A DNA stretch of 64,000 nucleotides from Herbidospora yilanensis (lineage in GTDB: Bacteria > Actinomycetota > Actinomycetes > Streptosporangiales > Streptosporangiaceae): positions 124,001 through 188,000 of the forward strand of contig NZ_BBXE01000021.1 of assembly GCF_001570565.1 (NCBI RefSeq), given 5' to 3'. The notes below the pieces were generated by a model. That model was not told the DNA's origin, did no database searches, and saw only the letters and a program-made list of their open reading frames with translations. Position numbers and translations under genes: made by a program. Shown here one piece after another: positions 1 to 6,887 of the stretch (the first letter of the stretch is position 1; each line of letters starts with the position of its first letter).

Positions 1-203
1 CCCTCGCCCGCCGCGCTCACCTGGACGACGAGCGACTCGTCGGTCGAGGTCACCCCCTTCAGGGTGACGCCGCATCCGTCGGAGGCCACCACCTCGGCCC
101 GCGCCAGCGTCGCGATCCCGCCTTCGCCGTGCTGCCGGACGGGCAGCTCGGGCGGGTCGGCGACGAAGTACTCGCGCGCGATCAACGGGGGGCGATACGG
201 CAT
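1..203 (-). CDS. Partial hypothetical protein (N-terminus only)
   Basis: The first 67 codons of a leftward gene whose remainder lies beyond the left edge. The start is ATG at 203, preceded by a GGAG Shine-Dalgarno 7-8 nt upstream (TTGGAGTGCAGCG). The visible protein begins MPYRPPLIAREYF and is soluble, without a signal peptide or a recognisable motif. It is divergent from the GH42 beta-galactosidase at 282, with 78 bp between them, so the two could share control and this might also act in sugar use, but that is inference from position only. No function is assigned. Confidence 0.6.
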   Translation of the reverse strand, partial: MPYRPPLIAREYFVADPPELPVRQHGEGGIATLARAEVVASDGCGVTLKGVTSTDESLVVQVSAAGE

Positions 204-281
204 CGCTGCACTCCAACGGTATGGCGGGTTGTGTGATAATTAGTTTGCCGTCCATCCCAACAAAGGTCAACGAGGACGGCG

Positions 282-1964
282 ATGTACTACGGCGGCGACT
301 ACAACCCCGAACAGTGGCCCGAACACGTCTGGCACGACGACGTCGCCCTCATGCGGCGGGCCCGCGTCAACCTCGTCACGCTCGGCGTCTTCTCGTGGAG
401 CAGCCTGCAGCCAGGACCGGGCAGGTGGGAGTTCGGCTGGCTCGACCGCGTCTTCGACCTGCTGCACGACAACGGCATCCAGGTCGACCTGGCCACGCCG
501 ACCGCCTCGCCGCCTCCCTGGTTCGGCCGGACGCATCCGGACACGCTGACGGTCACCGCCGACGGCGCCCGGCTCGCCCACGGCAGCCGGGACACCTACT
601 GCGTGAGCGCGCCGGCGTACCGGAACGCCTCACGGGAACTGGCGTCGGCGCTGGCCGAGCGCTACGGCGGGCACCCGGCGCTGGCGATGTGGCACGTCCA
701 CAACGAATACGGCACCTGGTGCCACTGCGACCACGTGGCCACGGCCTTCCGGACGTGGTTGCGCGCCCGCCACGGCGACCTGGCCACCCTCAACGAGCGC
801 TGGACCACGGCGTTCTGGTCGCAGGGCTACTCCGACTGGGACGAGATCCAGCCGCCCAGGGCGACCCAGTGGCTGCCCAACCCGTCGCACCTGCTCGACT
901 TCCGCCGGTTCCTCTCCGACGAGATGCTCGCCCACTTCACCGAACAGCGCGACCTCCTGCGCCCGACGGGCAAGCCGATCACCACGAACTTCGCCTTCGG
1001 CTCGTGGGTGCCGGTCGACCACTGGAAGTGGGCCCGGGAGGTCGACCTGGTGGCGATCGACGACTACCCGACGGGCGACCTGGCCGAGGAGTCGGCCTTC
1101 GCGGCCGACCTGGCCCGCTCGTGGGCGGGCGGCAAGCCGTGGATGCTGATGGAACAGGCGGCCGCGGTCGAGTACACCCCGGGACGCACCCTCCCCCGCC
1201 CACCGGGCGACCTCGCCCGGACCACCCTGATCCACGTCGAACGCGGATCGATCGGCGCGATGTTCTTCCAGTGGCGCGCCTCCCGGGGCGGTGCCGAACA
1301 GTGGTACCACGGCATGGTCCCCCACGCGGGACCCGACACCCGGACCTTCCGCGAGATCGTCACCCTGGGCGAGACCCTCGCGGCCCTGCCCCCTCGCACG
1401 GCGTCCGAGCCGAAGGTCGCCGTCGTCTGGGACGACGAGGCGTGGTGGGCGCTCCAGAACCGGGGTCTCCCCTCCCAGGACCTCGACTACCTGGAAGCGG
1501 TCAAACAGCCGCACCGGCTCCTCTACCGGGCCGGGCACCACGTCGCCTTCGTCCACCCGGAACATGATCTGTCGCCCTATCGGCTGGTCGTCGTCCCGAG
1601 CCTGCTCCCGGTCACCGACACGGCGCTTGCCAATTTGGCCTCCCACCGGGGCGCCATCCTGATGTCCTACTTCTCCGCCGTCACCGACGAGCATCTCCGG
1701 GTGCGGCTCGGCGGCCGGCTGCCCGCGTTCGGGATCACGGTCAAGGAACTCCGCCCGCTCGCCGAACCGCTGACCCTCTCCGACGGCACGCAGGCCTCCC
1801 TCTGGAGCGAGGAGATCGCCCTCGACGGCGCCGAGGCCGTCGTCACCTACCCGGACGGAAGCCCCGCCGTCACCCGTTTCGGTAACGCGTGGTATTTGTC
1901 CACGCGATTGACCGACAAAGCCTATGAATACCTCCTGACCTGCCTTTTACGCCCTTCTTACTAG
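282..1964 (+). CDS. Beta-galactosidase, glycoside hydrolase family 42, short C-terminus
   Basis: A predicted retaining beta-D-galactosidase that would cleave terminal beta-galactosides in the cytoplasm; no signal peptide is seen. The N-terminus MYYGGDYNPEQWP is the classic GH42 opening. The acid/base glutamate is E142 in HVHNEYG and the nucleophile is E291 in WMLMEQ. The (beta/alpha)8 catalytic part covers about residues 1-380 and the trimerisation domain about 390-550. At 560 residues it is roughly 100 short of the usual 650-690 and stops after AWYLSTRLTDKAYEYLL, so the C-terminal beta domain is missing. Of the zinc-site cysteines known in Thermus GH42, C107, C147 and C149 are present but the fourth position is V152. 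ATG at 282 has only a weak GAGGAC upstream. Substrate range cannot be read from sequence. Confidence 0.9.
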   Translation: MYYGGDYNPEQWPEHVWHDDVALMRRARVNLVTLGVFSWSSLQPGPGRWEFGWLDRVFDLLHDNGIQVDLATPTASPPPWFGRTHPDTLTVTADGARLAHGSRDTYCVSAPAYRNASRELASALAERYGGHPALAMWHVHNEYGTWCHCDHVATAFRTWLRARHGDLATLNERWTTAFWSQGYSDWDEIQPPRATQWLPNPSHLLDFRRFLSDEMLAHFTEQRDLLRPTGKPITTNFAFGSWVPVDHWKWAREVDLVAIDDYPTGDLAEESAFAADLARSWAGGKPWMLMEQAAAVEYTPGRTLPRPPGDLARTTLIHVERGSIGAMFFQWRASRGGAEQWYHGMVPHAGPDTRTFREIVTLGETLAALPPRTASEPKVAVVWDDEAWWALQNRGLPSQDLDYLEAVKQPHRLLYRAGHHVAFVHPEHDLSPYRLVVVPSLLPVTDTALANLASHRGAILMSYFSAVTDEHLRVRLGGRLPAFGITVKELRPLAEPLTLSDGTQASLWSEEIALDGAEAVVTYPDGSPAVTRFGNAWYLSTRLTDKAYEYLLTCLLRPSY

Positions 1965-2017
1965 TCAACCGGTACACATGGTTAGAGGTAAGGGAACCAT
2001 CACGGCGGGGGAGAACG

Positions 2018-2191
2018 ATGCTCAAGGTGGTGCCATCGCTCGCGAAGGTCAGGGACATCACGTCGGCTCTACGCAGGCGTGCGTCCCACCGTGACAGCAG
2101 GGGCGATTCGACGGTCATCGACCTGCGAGCGTATCGCGACGCCAAGATCATCAGATTTCCCCGCACCGGTGGCCCGACCACGGTCGCCTGA
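2018..2191 (+). CDS. Small basic protein, 57 residues, unknown function
   Basis: A short gene that is easy to miss. ATG at 2018 sits 6-7 nt after a strong Shine-Dalgarno (GGGGGAG), and the frame runs 57 codons to TGA at 2189. The protein starts MLKVVPSLAKVRDITSALRR and includes VIDLRAYRDAKIIRFPR; it is basic and soluble, with no membrane segment. It ends about 60 bp before a strong terminator hairpin (2252-2303), so it has its own ribosome site and its own end. It lies 53 bp after the GH42 gene and could be cotranscribed with it. I do not recognise a family. Confidence 0.6.
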   Translation: MLKVVPSLAKVRDITSALRRRASHRDSRGDSTVIDLRAYRDAKIIRFPRTGGPTTVA

Positions 2192-2251
2192 ACGGCCGTA
2201 TCCACCCCTGAGGGCCGCGCGGCAATCGGCGCGCCGCGCGACAGCACAACG

Positions 2252-2303
2252 GTGACGGGGTGCCGGCCGTGCCTGAACACGGTCGCCACCCCGTCACATG
2301 CTT
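2252..2303. terminator. Bidirectional intrinsic terminator
   Basis: A perfect 11-bp stem (GTGACGGGGTG at 2252-2262 with CACCCCGTCAC at 2287-2297) continues inward with a near-perfect GGCCGTG/CACGGTC stem and is followed on the plus strand by a short T run (2302-2306). It separates the 57-residue gene from the leftward NmrA-like gene ending at 2305, so it can serve both strands. Confidence 0.75.
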
Positions 2304-2304
2304 T

Positions 2305-3069
2305 TTACGCCTTGTGGAAGTAGGACGAGGCCGGCACACCGCCCCTGAGGAACTCCTGGAAGGTGATCCGCCCGACGGCGCGCTCGGGCGTGAGCTGGTA
2401 GCCGGCCCGGAACGCCTTGCTAACCCGGCCCGGGACGAGCAACTCGACGATCGGCTTCCGCTTGCCCTCCGCCGCCAGGTAGAGCTCGGCCATCTCCCGG
2501 AAGCCGAGCACCTGCGGCCCGCCCATGTCGGCGACGCGGCCCGCCGGGTCGCCCATCGCCAACGTGGTGAGCTGCGAGGAGACCTCCGAGATGGCGATCG
2601 GCTGGGCCGCCCACCCCAGCGGGACCGGCACGACCGGCGACCTGGTGACCGTCCGGCACAGCGAGGCCATGAAGTCGTGGAACTGGGTGGTCCGCAGGAT
2701 CGTGTACGGCAGCCCGGAGGCCTCGACGAGCTGCTCCACCGCGTATTTGACCTGGTAGTACGAGTAGGGATGCCGGTCGACCCCCACGATCGAGATGTAG
2801 ACGACGTGGGTGCCGGGCGCCAGCGCCTTCAGCAGGTTGCGGGCCGCCTGGACGTCGGTCTTGCCGGGCGGCTTGCTGGCCAGGTGGACGACCGTGCCGA
2901 CGCCCTCGGCCGCCTGGGCGACCCCCTGGCCGGTGACCAGATCGCCTCGGTAGGGTCCGTCGGCGCTACGGGCCAGATTCCGGACCTCCCGGCCCGCCCG
3001 CCGAAGGTCCGCGATGACCTGACGGCCCAGGATTCCGGTGCCGCCGGTGACGAGAATCGTACCGTCCAT
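2305..3069 (-). CDS. NmrA-like NAD(P)-binding SDR-type reductase
   Basis: An atypical short-chain dehydrogenase/reductase of the NmrA/HSCARG type, 254 residues. The Rossmann fingerprint TGGTGILGRQ lies at the very N-terminus, and the rest follows the pattern of NAD(P)H-binding epimerase-like proteins that act as redox sensors or reductases. The start is ATG at 3069, which puts the Rossmann strand at residues 2-16 and has AGGTGG about 10 nt upstream. A longer frame to 3192 would add 41 residues unlike the family and overlap the next gene's start region. It is divergent from the YbjN gene at 3184. The substrate is unknown and its neighbours do not suggest one. Confidence 0.8.
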   Translation of the reverse strand: MDGTILVTGGTGILGRQVIADLRRAGREVRNLARSADGPYRGDLVTGQGVAQAAEGVGTVVHLASKPPGKTDVQAARNLLKALAPGTHVVYISIVGVDRHPYSYYQVKYAVEQLVEASGLPYTILRTTQFHDFMASLCRTVTRSPVVPVPLGWAAQPIAISEVSSQLTTLAMGDPAGRVADMGGPQVLGFREMAELYLAAEGKRKPIVELLVPGRVSKAFRAGYQLTPERAVGRITFQEFLRGGVPASSYFHKA

Positions 3070-3183
3070 GATGGTTTCCCACCTTTTGAGGCATTTTCCG
3101 GATCCATACCCCATCGCGACGCGCTGAACGAACTCACCCCACAGGCTCATGAATCCGGGGCCGAGGTCTGTCAGGATGGGGGG

Positions 3184-3627
3184 GTGAGCCATTCCCCGGC
3201 CGTCGTCCAGCCCGACCAGGAACTGATCATCGAGATCCTCAACGAACTCGACATCGACTTCACCTTCGACGCAGACGGCGACCTCGCGATCTCCACCGAG
3301 GCGCTCACGGTCTTCTTCCTGTTCGGATCAGAAGGCGACCTCTTCACGATCCGCACCTTCTACGACCGCCACTACTCCGTCGACGAGAAGCCGCTGCTGC
3401 TCACCGCGCTCAACGAGTGGAACGCCGACACGATGTGGCCCAAGGTCTACGCCTTCACACCCGACAACGGCGTGATACGGGTGATCGGCGACGCCCAGCT
3501 CTACATCGGCGCCGGGGTCACCTACGAACACCTGATGACGATCGTCGCCCACTGGGTGAGGTCGGCGATCAAGTTCCACCGCTGGCTCAGCGACCGTCTG
3601 GCCTTCGAAGAGGACGACGCCGGATAG
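3184..3627 (+). CDS. YbjN-domain (type III secretion chaperone-like fold) protein
   Basis: A 147-residue cytoplasmic protein resembling the YbjN family, which has the fold of type III secretion chaperones and is widespread in actinobacteria without secretion systems. Visible family features are ILNELDIDFTFDADGDL near the N-terminus, the central LNEWNADTMWPKVYAF and a C-terminal helix-rich tail. The chosen start is GTG at 3184, just after AGGATGGGGG; the frame stays open far upstream, but that part overlaps the opposite gene and lacks family similarity. The last 41 bp overlap tail to tail with the leftward metallo-hydrolase gene. The molecular role of the family is not established. Confidence 0.75.
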   Translation: MSHSPAVVQPDQELIIEILNELDIDFTFDADGDLAISTEALTVFFLFGSEGDLFTIRTFYDRHYSVDEKPLLLTALNEWNADTMWPKVYAFTPDNGVIRVIGDAQLYIGAGVTYEHLMTIVAHWVRSAIKFHRWLSDRLAFEEDDAG

Positions 3628-4363
3628 TCCTGGCCAGCGCGTCCTCAAGGGTCTTCCGCGGGTACGGCGATCGTGCCACGGCCCCTTCGAGGTCGATCTC
3701 CCCACGGTGCAGCCGCTCACAGAGTGTGACGATCTCGGTGATCTCCGCTCGCTGCCGCTCGACGAAGTCGGGCGTCACCGGGTCGCCGTGGCCCGGCACG
3801 ATCACGTCGGGCGCGGCCTCCAGCATCTTCTCCAGCGCCATGGGCCACGCGCCCGGGTAGGAGTCGCCGAACTGCGGCGGCGCCCCCTGCTCCACGAGGT
3901 CGCCCGCGAACAGCACCCCCACGTCGGGCACGTGGACGGTCAGGTCGTGGCCGGTGTGGCCGGGCCCGGGGTGGCCGAGCAGGACCTCCCTGCCGCCGAG
4001 GTCGACGCTGAACGGCGCGCGCAGCGGCAACACGATCGGGGCGGTCGCGACGCCGGGGAACTGCCCCGACCACTCGGCGACCTGCTTCTGGGCGGTGTCG
4101 ACGAGGGCCTCCCGGCAGCCCTCGGTGGCGAAGCAGCTCCCGAAGGCCGCCGTGCCGAAGGCGTGGTCGAAGTGGGCGTGGGTCAGCACGACCGTCCAGG
4201 GCAGGTCGGTGACCTCCCTGATCGCGTGGGCCCAGGCTTGGCCGAAGGCCTCGTCGATGCCGGTGTCGACGACCAGACAGCCGGTCTGGCCCACGACCAG
4301 CCCGAGGGTGAGGTCGAGCTCGGCGTGCCGGCGGATCCAGACCCCGTCCGCAACTTCGATCAT
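3587..4363 (-). CDS. MBL-fold metallo-hydrolase
   Basis: A 258-residue metallo-beta-lactamase-fold hydrolase. The metal-binding motif HAHFDH is at residues 62-67, followed by GHTGHD and GDLVE, and by PGHG in the C-terminal half, which together give the usual two-metal site. There is no signal peptide, so it should act in the cytoplasm on an unknown ester, thioester or lactone; the family also covers glyoxalase II-like and quinolone-response proteins. ATG at 4363 opens with MIEVADGVWI, the normal start for this group. A perfect 15-bp palindrome (4395-4409) lies 31 bp upstream and is a candidate operator. Its 3' end overlaps the YbjN gene by 41 bp. Confidence 0.85.
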   Translation of the reverse strand: MIEVADGVWIRRHAELDLTLGLVVGQTGCLVVDTGIDEAFGQAWAHAIREVTDLPWTVVLTHAHFDHAFGTAAFGSCFATEGCREALVDTAQKQVAEWSGQFPGVATAPIVLPLRAPFSVDLGGREVLLGHPGPGHTGHDLTVHVPDVGVLFAGDLVEQGAPPQFGDSYPGAWPMALEKMLEAAPDVIVPGHGDPVTPDFVERQRAEITEIVTLCERLHRGEIDLEGAVARSPYPRKTLEDALARTIRRRPLRRPDGR

Positions 4364-4394
4364 GGTCAGTGCTTACCACACCGACGACCGGTCT

Positions 4395-4409
4395 GACCGA
4401 ATTTCGGTC
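4395..4409. promoter_or_regulatory. Perfect 15-bp palindrome, candidate operator
   Basis: GACCGAA-T-TTCGGTC is a perfect 7+1+7 palindrome in the gap upstream of the metallo-hydrolase gene (start 4363). It is not followed by a T run, so a protein-binding site is more likely than a terminator. The cognate regulator is unknown. Confidence 0.4.
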
Positions 4410-4422
4410 CGTTGACACCCCG

Positions 4423-4451
4423 AAAAATCCGGATCGGACCGCAGAGGTCCG
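4423..4451 (-). terminator. Intrinsic terminator of the oxidoreductase gene
   Basis: Read on the minus strand, CGGACC-TCTGC-GGTCCG forms a 6-bp hairpin (4435-4451), followed by a second small repeat and a run of five T residues (4427-4423). It lies 16 bp after the stop of the gene at 4467-5093. Confidence 0.6.
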
Positions 4452-4466
4452 GAGCCGTCCGGCCGC

Positions 4467-5093
4467 TCAGGCCTTGGCGAGCGCCGCGCGCAGTTCCTCG
4501 GCGTTGAAGCGGGAGACGTAGGCGGGCCGGTCGCGGTCGTGCCGCCAGCCTTCGGACAGCGGGCCGACGTCCACGACGTCGAAGCCGAAGGAGTCGGTCA
4601 GGTCGGCGACGACCCGCTTCGCCTCGGGGTCGTCGCCCGCGATCGGCAGCGCCCGCCGGTTCGGCGTGCCCGGCGGGGTGCCGTCGGACAGCAGGTGGGC
4701 GGCCATGATGTTGTTGAAGCCCTTGACCACCCGCGAGGTCGGCAGGTGCTCCTGGAGCAGCCCCGACGGGGTCTTCGCGCCGGAGTCGATCTCCGGGAAC
4801 CGCCCGTCGCGCTCGAAGTAGTAGTTGTTCGTGTCGATCACGATCTTCCCGGCGAGCGGCTCGACCGGCACCCGCCGGTACGCGTGGAACGGCACCGTGA
4901 CCACCACGATGTCGCCCGCCTCGGCCGCCCCCTCCACGGTCGAGGCGGACGCGGCCGGTCCGAGCGACTCGACCAGGCCGACGAGGGTCTGCGGCCCGCG
5001 CGAGTTGCTCATCACGACCGAATGCCCCGCGCCGACGGCCAGCCGCGCCAGCGCCGACCCGATGTGCCCGCTGCCTATGAATCCGATGACCAT
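4467..5093 (-). CDS. NAD(P)-binding F420/NADP-oxidoreductase-like protein
   Basis: A 208-residue protein of the NADP oxidoreductase, coenzyme F420-dependent-like superfamily. The N-terminal Rossmann fingerprint GFIGSGHIGSALARL is at residues 4-18 and is followed by the MSNSRGP loop that usually contacts NADP phosphate. VVTVPFHAY and IDTNNYY match the central part of this fold. Relatives include NADPH:F420 reductase, but many are uncharacterised, so F420 use is not certain. The start is ATG at 5093. It is divergent from the helix-turn-helix gene at 5256 and has its own terminator. Confidence 0.75.
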   Translation of the reverse strand: MVIGFIGSGHIGSALARLAVGAGHSVVMSNSRGPQTLVGLVESLGPAASASTVEGAAEAGDIVVVTVPFHAYRRVPVEPLAGKIVIDTNNYYFERDGRFPEIDSGAKTPSGLLQEHLPTSRVVKGFNNIMAAHLLSDGTPPGTPNRRALPIAGDDPEAKRVVADLTDSFGFDVVDVGPLSEGWRHDRDRPAYVSRFNAEELRAALAKA

Positions 5094-5181
5094 ACCTGGG
5101 GGAACCGGGCGGCAGGTGGTGTCATTCCCGGCCGCAACATCGTCTCCATCGTTGACGACGTTACCGGCGAGGCTCTACGTT

Positions 5182-5196
5182 GTCTCTCGAAGAGAC
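5182..5196. repeat. Inverted repeat in a divergent promoter region
   Basis: GTCTCT-CGA-AGAGAC is a perfect 6-bp inverted repeat between the divergent genes at 5093 and 5256. It could bind the small helix-turn-helix protein encoded at 5256, but that is a guess from position. Confidence 0.3.
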
Positions 5197-5255
5197 CATG
5201 TTCGGTCGTGGTATGAAGTGACCCACCAGGAGGCGGACACACGAGTTGAGGCACC

Positions 5256-5633
5256 ATGACCGAGCGATACCTCGGCGTACTCGGCATCGGCGAGGCGCTG
5301 GGGGTGAGCCGGCACGCGGTGCACAAATGGCGGGCCCGCTACCCCGCAGGCTCCGCCCACCCCTTCCCCGACCCCGACGTCGAGATCGACGGCGCCCCCG
5401 GCTGGCGTCCCGGCCGTCTCGACGAGATCGTGCGCTGGCGCGAGGGCCTGCCCGGCCGCGGCGCCGGCGGCGGACGCCCGTCAGCGGCCCGCCAGGACTA
5501 CCTGAAGGCGGCCGTCGAGCGCGGCCTCGACCGCGACGAGGCGCTGCGCGCCCTCGCCACGTTCGGCGAGGAGTTCCCCGAGATGACCGAGCCGGAGATC
5601 TGCGCCTGGCTCATCGAGAGCTGGCGCCGCTGA
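5256..5633 (+). CDS. Small helix-turn-helix protein, unknown function
   Basis: A 125-residue protein. The first 30 residues (LGIGEALGVSRHAVHKWRAR) look like a MerR/excisionase-style winged helix, and residues 32-60 carry the PFPDPDVEIDGAPGWR segment typical of small actinobacterial HTH proteins that recognise a target with one domain. The C-terminal half (DYLKAAVERGLDRDEALRAL) is a helical extension. ATG at 5256 has a weak GAGG upstream. It lies 36 bp before the serine hydrolase gene on the same strand, so the two could be cotranscribed. DNA binding is inferred; no target is known. Confidence 0.6.
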   Translation: MTERYLGVLGIGEALGVSRHAVHKWRARYPAGSAHPFPDPDVEIDGAPGWRPGRLDEIVRWREGLPGRGAGGGRPSAARQDYLKAAVERGLDRDEALRALATFGEEFPEMTEPEICAWLIESWRR

Positions 5634-5669
5634 CCCATTCAGGCTGACCCGACCAGAAGGCGATGACGC

Positions 5670-6788
5670 ATGCCCGGAACCACCGCACCCGGATTCGAAC
5701 CCGTCCTGGACGCGTTCACCGACAACTTCGAGCACCACGACGAGATCGGCGCGGCCGTCTGCGTCTACGTCGGCAGCGAGAAGGTCGTGGACCTCTGGGG
5801 CGGCGTGGCCGACCCCGTGACCGGCCGCCCCTGGACCGAGGACACCCTCCAGGTGGTCTTCTCCACCACGAAGGCGATCACCGCCGCCTGCGCCCTGCAC
5901 CTCGTCGACCGCGGCCTGCTCGACCTGGACGCGCCCGTCTCCGCCTACTGGCCGGAGTTCGGCAAACCCGAGATCCCCGTACGCTGGCTGCTCACCCACC
6001 AGGCGGGCCTGGCCGCCCTCGACAAGCCGGTCACCCCCGCCGAGGCGGTGGCCTGGGAACCGGTGGTCACCGCCCTGGCGGCGCAGCGGCCCTTGTGGGA
6101 ACCCGGAACCGAGCCGGGCTACCACGCCCACACCTTCGGCTGGCTCGTCGGCGAGGTGGTGCGCCGGGTGTCGGGGCGGACGCTCGGGACGTACCTGCGG
6201 GAGGAGATCGCCACTCCGCTGGGGCTGGACTTCTGGATCGGGCTGCCGGAGCCGGAACACCAGCGTGTCGCCCGGATCGTGGCTCCGAAGCTCGACATGT
6301 CGGTCGATCCGGCGACCCTGCCCGAGGCGGTGCGCCCCTACTTCGACCCGACGTCGCTGACGATGCGGGCCTCGATGGCCGTGACCCCGTTCCTCGACCA
6401 CAACGACCCCGCCGAACTGGCGGCCGAGTTTCCCGCGACGAACGGCGCGGGCACCGCCCGGGGGCTCGCGGGCTTCTACGCGGCCCTGCTCGACGGCCGG
6501 ATCCTCAGCCCCGGGCTGCTGTCCACGGCGACGACCGAGCAGGTCAGCGGGGTCGACAAGGTGCTTCGGGTGCCGGTCAGGATCGGGCTGGGCTTCGGCC
6601 TGCCGAGCCCGGACGACTTCTGGCATGACCCGACGGCCTTCGGCTTCCCGGGTTACGGGGGTTCACTGGGGTTCGCGGACCCTTCCCGGGGGTTGGCCTT
6701 CGGCTATGTCATGAACCACGGCAAGCACGCCGCCGACGACAGGAGGGCCGCCAACCTCGTCCAGGCGGTGCGGGCCGCCCTCTCGTGA
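5670..6788 (+). CDS. Serine hydrolase of the class C beta-lactamase / EstB family
   Basis: A 372-residue penicillin-binding-protein-like hydrolase, most similar in layout to family VIII esterases. The S-x-x-K motif is S65-T-T-K68, with the tyrosine motif at Y151 (YHAHTFG). No signal peptide is present, so a cytoplasmic esterase is more likely than a secreted beta-lactamase or DD-peptidase. The length is usual for the family. The ATG at 5670 is preceded by an AGAAGG stretch. The end is followed by the repeated intergenic element (6808) and the nrdJ terminator. The natural ester is unknown. Confidence 0.85.
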   Translation: MPGTTAPGFEPVLDAFTDNFEHHDEIGAAVCVYVGSEKVVDLWGGVADPVTGRPWTEDTLQVVFSTTKAITAACALHLVDRGLLDLDAPVSAYWPEFGKPEIPVRWLLTHQAGLAALDKPVTPAEAVAWEPVVTALAAQRPLWEPGTEPGYHAHTFGWLVGEVVRRVSGRTLGTYLREEIATPLGLDFWIGLPEPEHQRVARIVAPKLDMSVDPATLPEAVRPYFDPTSLTMRASMAVTPFLDHNDPAELAAEFPATNGAGTARGLAGFYAALLDGRILSPGLLSTATTEQVSGVDKVLRVPVRIGLGFGLPSPDDFWHDPTAFGFPGYGGSLGFADPSRGLAFGYVMNHGKHAADDRRAANLVQAVRAALS

Positions 6789-6807
6789 CGGCGGGCCGCC
6801 GGCGGGC

Positions 6808-6838
6808 GGTGCCGGGGTGGGCGGGAGCCGTAACGGAA
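6808..6838. repeat. Intergenic repeated element, copy 1
   Basis: A 31-bp stretch beginning GGTGCCGGGG and ending GCCGTAACGGAA is found again at 37893-37922 with one single-base gap and one substitution. Both copies lie just beyond the 3' end of a leftward gene and have the same orientation. A 3'-end element or the remnant of a mobile miniature repeat is possible. Confidence 0.5.
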
Positions 6839-6847
6839 GAAAGGAAC

Positions 6848-6879
6848 TTCCCGGGCCGACCTGTCGATCGGCCCGGGAA
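6848..6879 (-). terminator. Intrinsic terminator of nrdJ
   Basis: A perfect 12-bp stem (TTCCCGGGCCGA at 6848-6859 with TCGGCCCGGGAA at 6868-6879) and an 8-nt loop. On the minus strand it is followed by a T-rich stretch (GTTCCTTTCTTCC), as expected for termination 9 bp after the nrdJ stop. Confidence 0.8.
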
Positions 6880-6887
6880 TCTCAAGG

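Noticed and set aside
5256-6788. A beta-lactam resistance gene with its regulator
   Set aside because: The hydrolase has no signal peptide and matches family VIII esterases; the small HTH protein is not of the BlaI/AmpR type.
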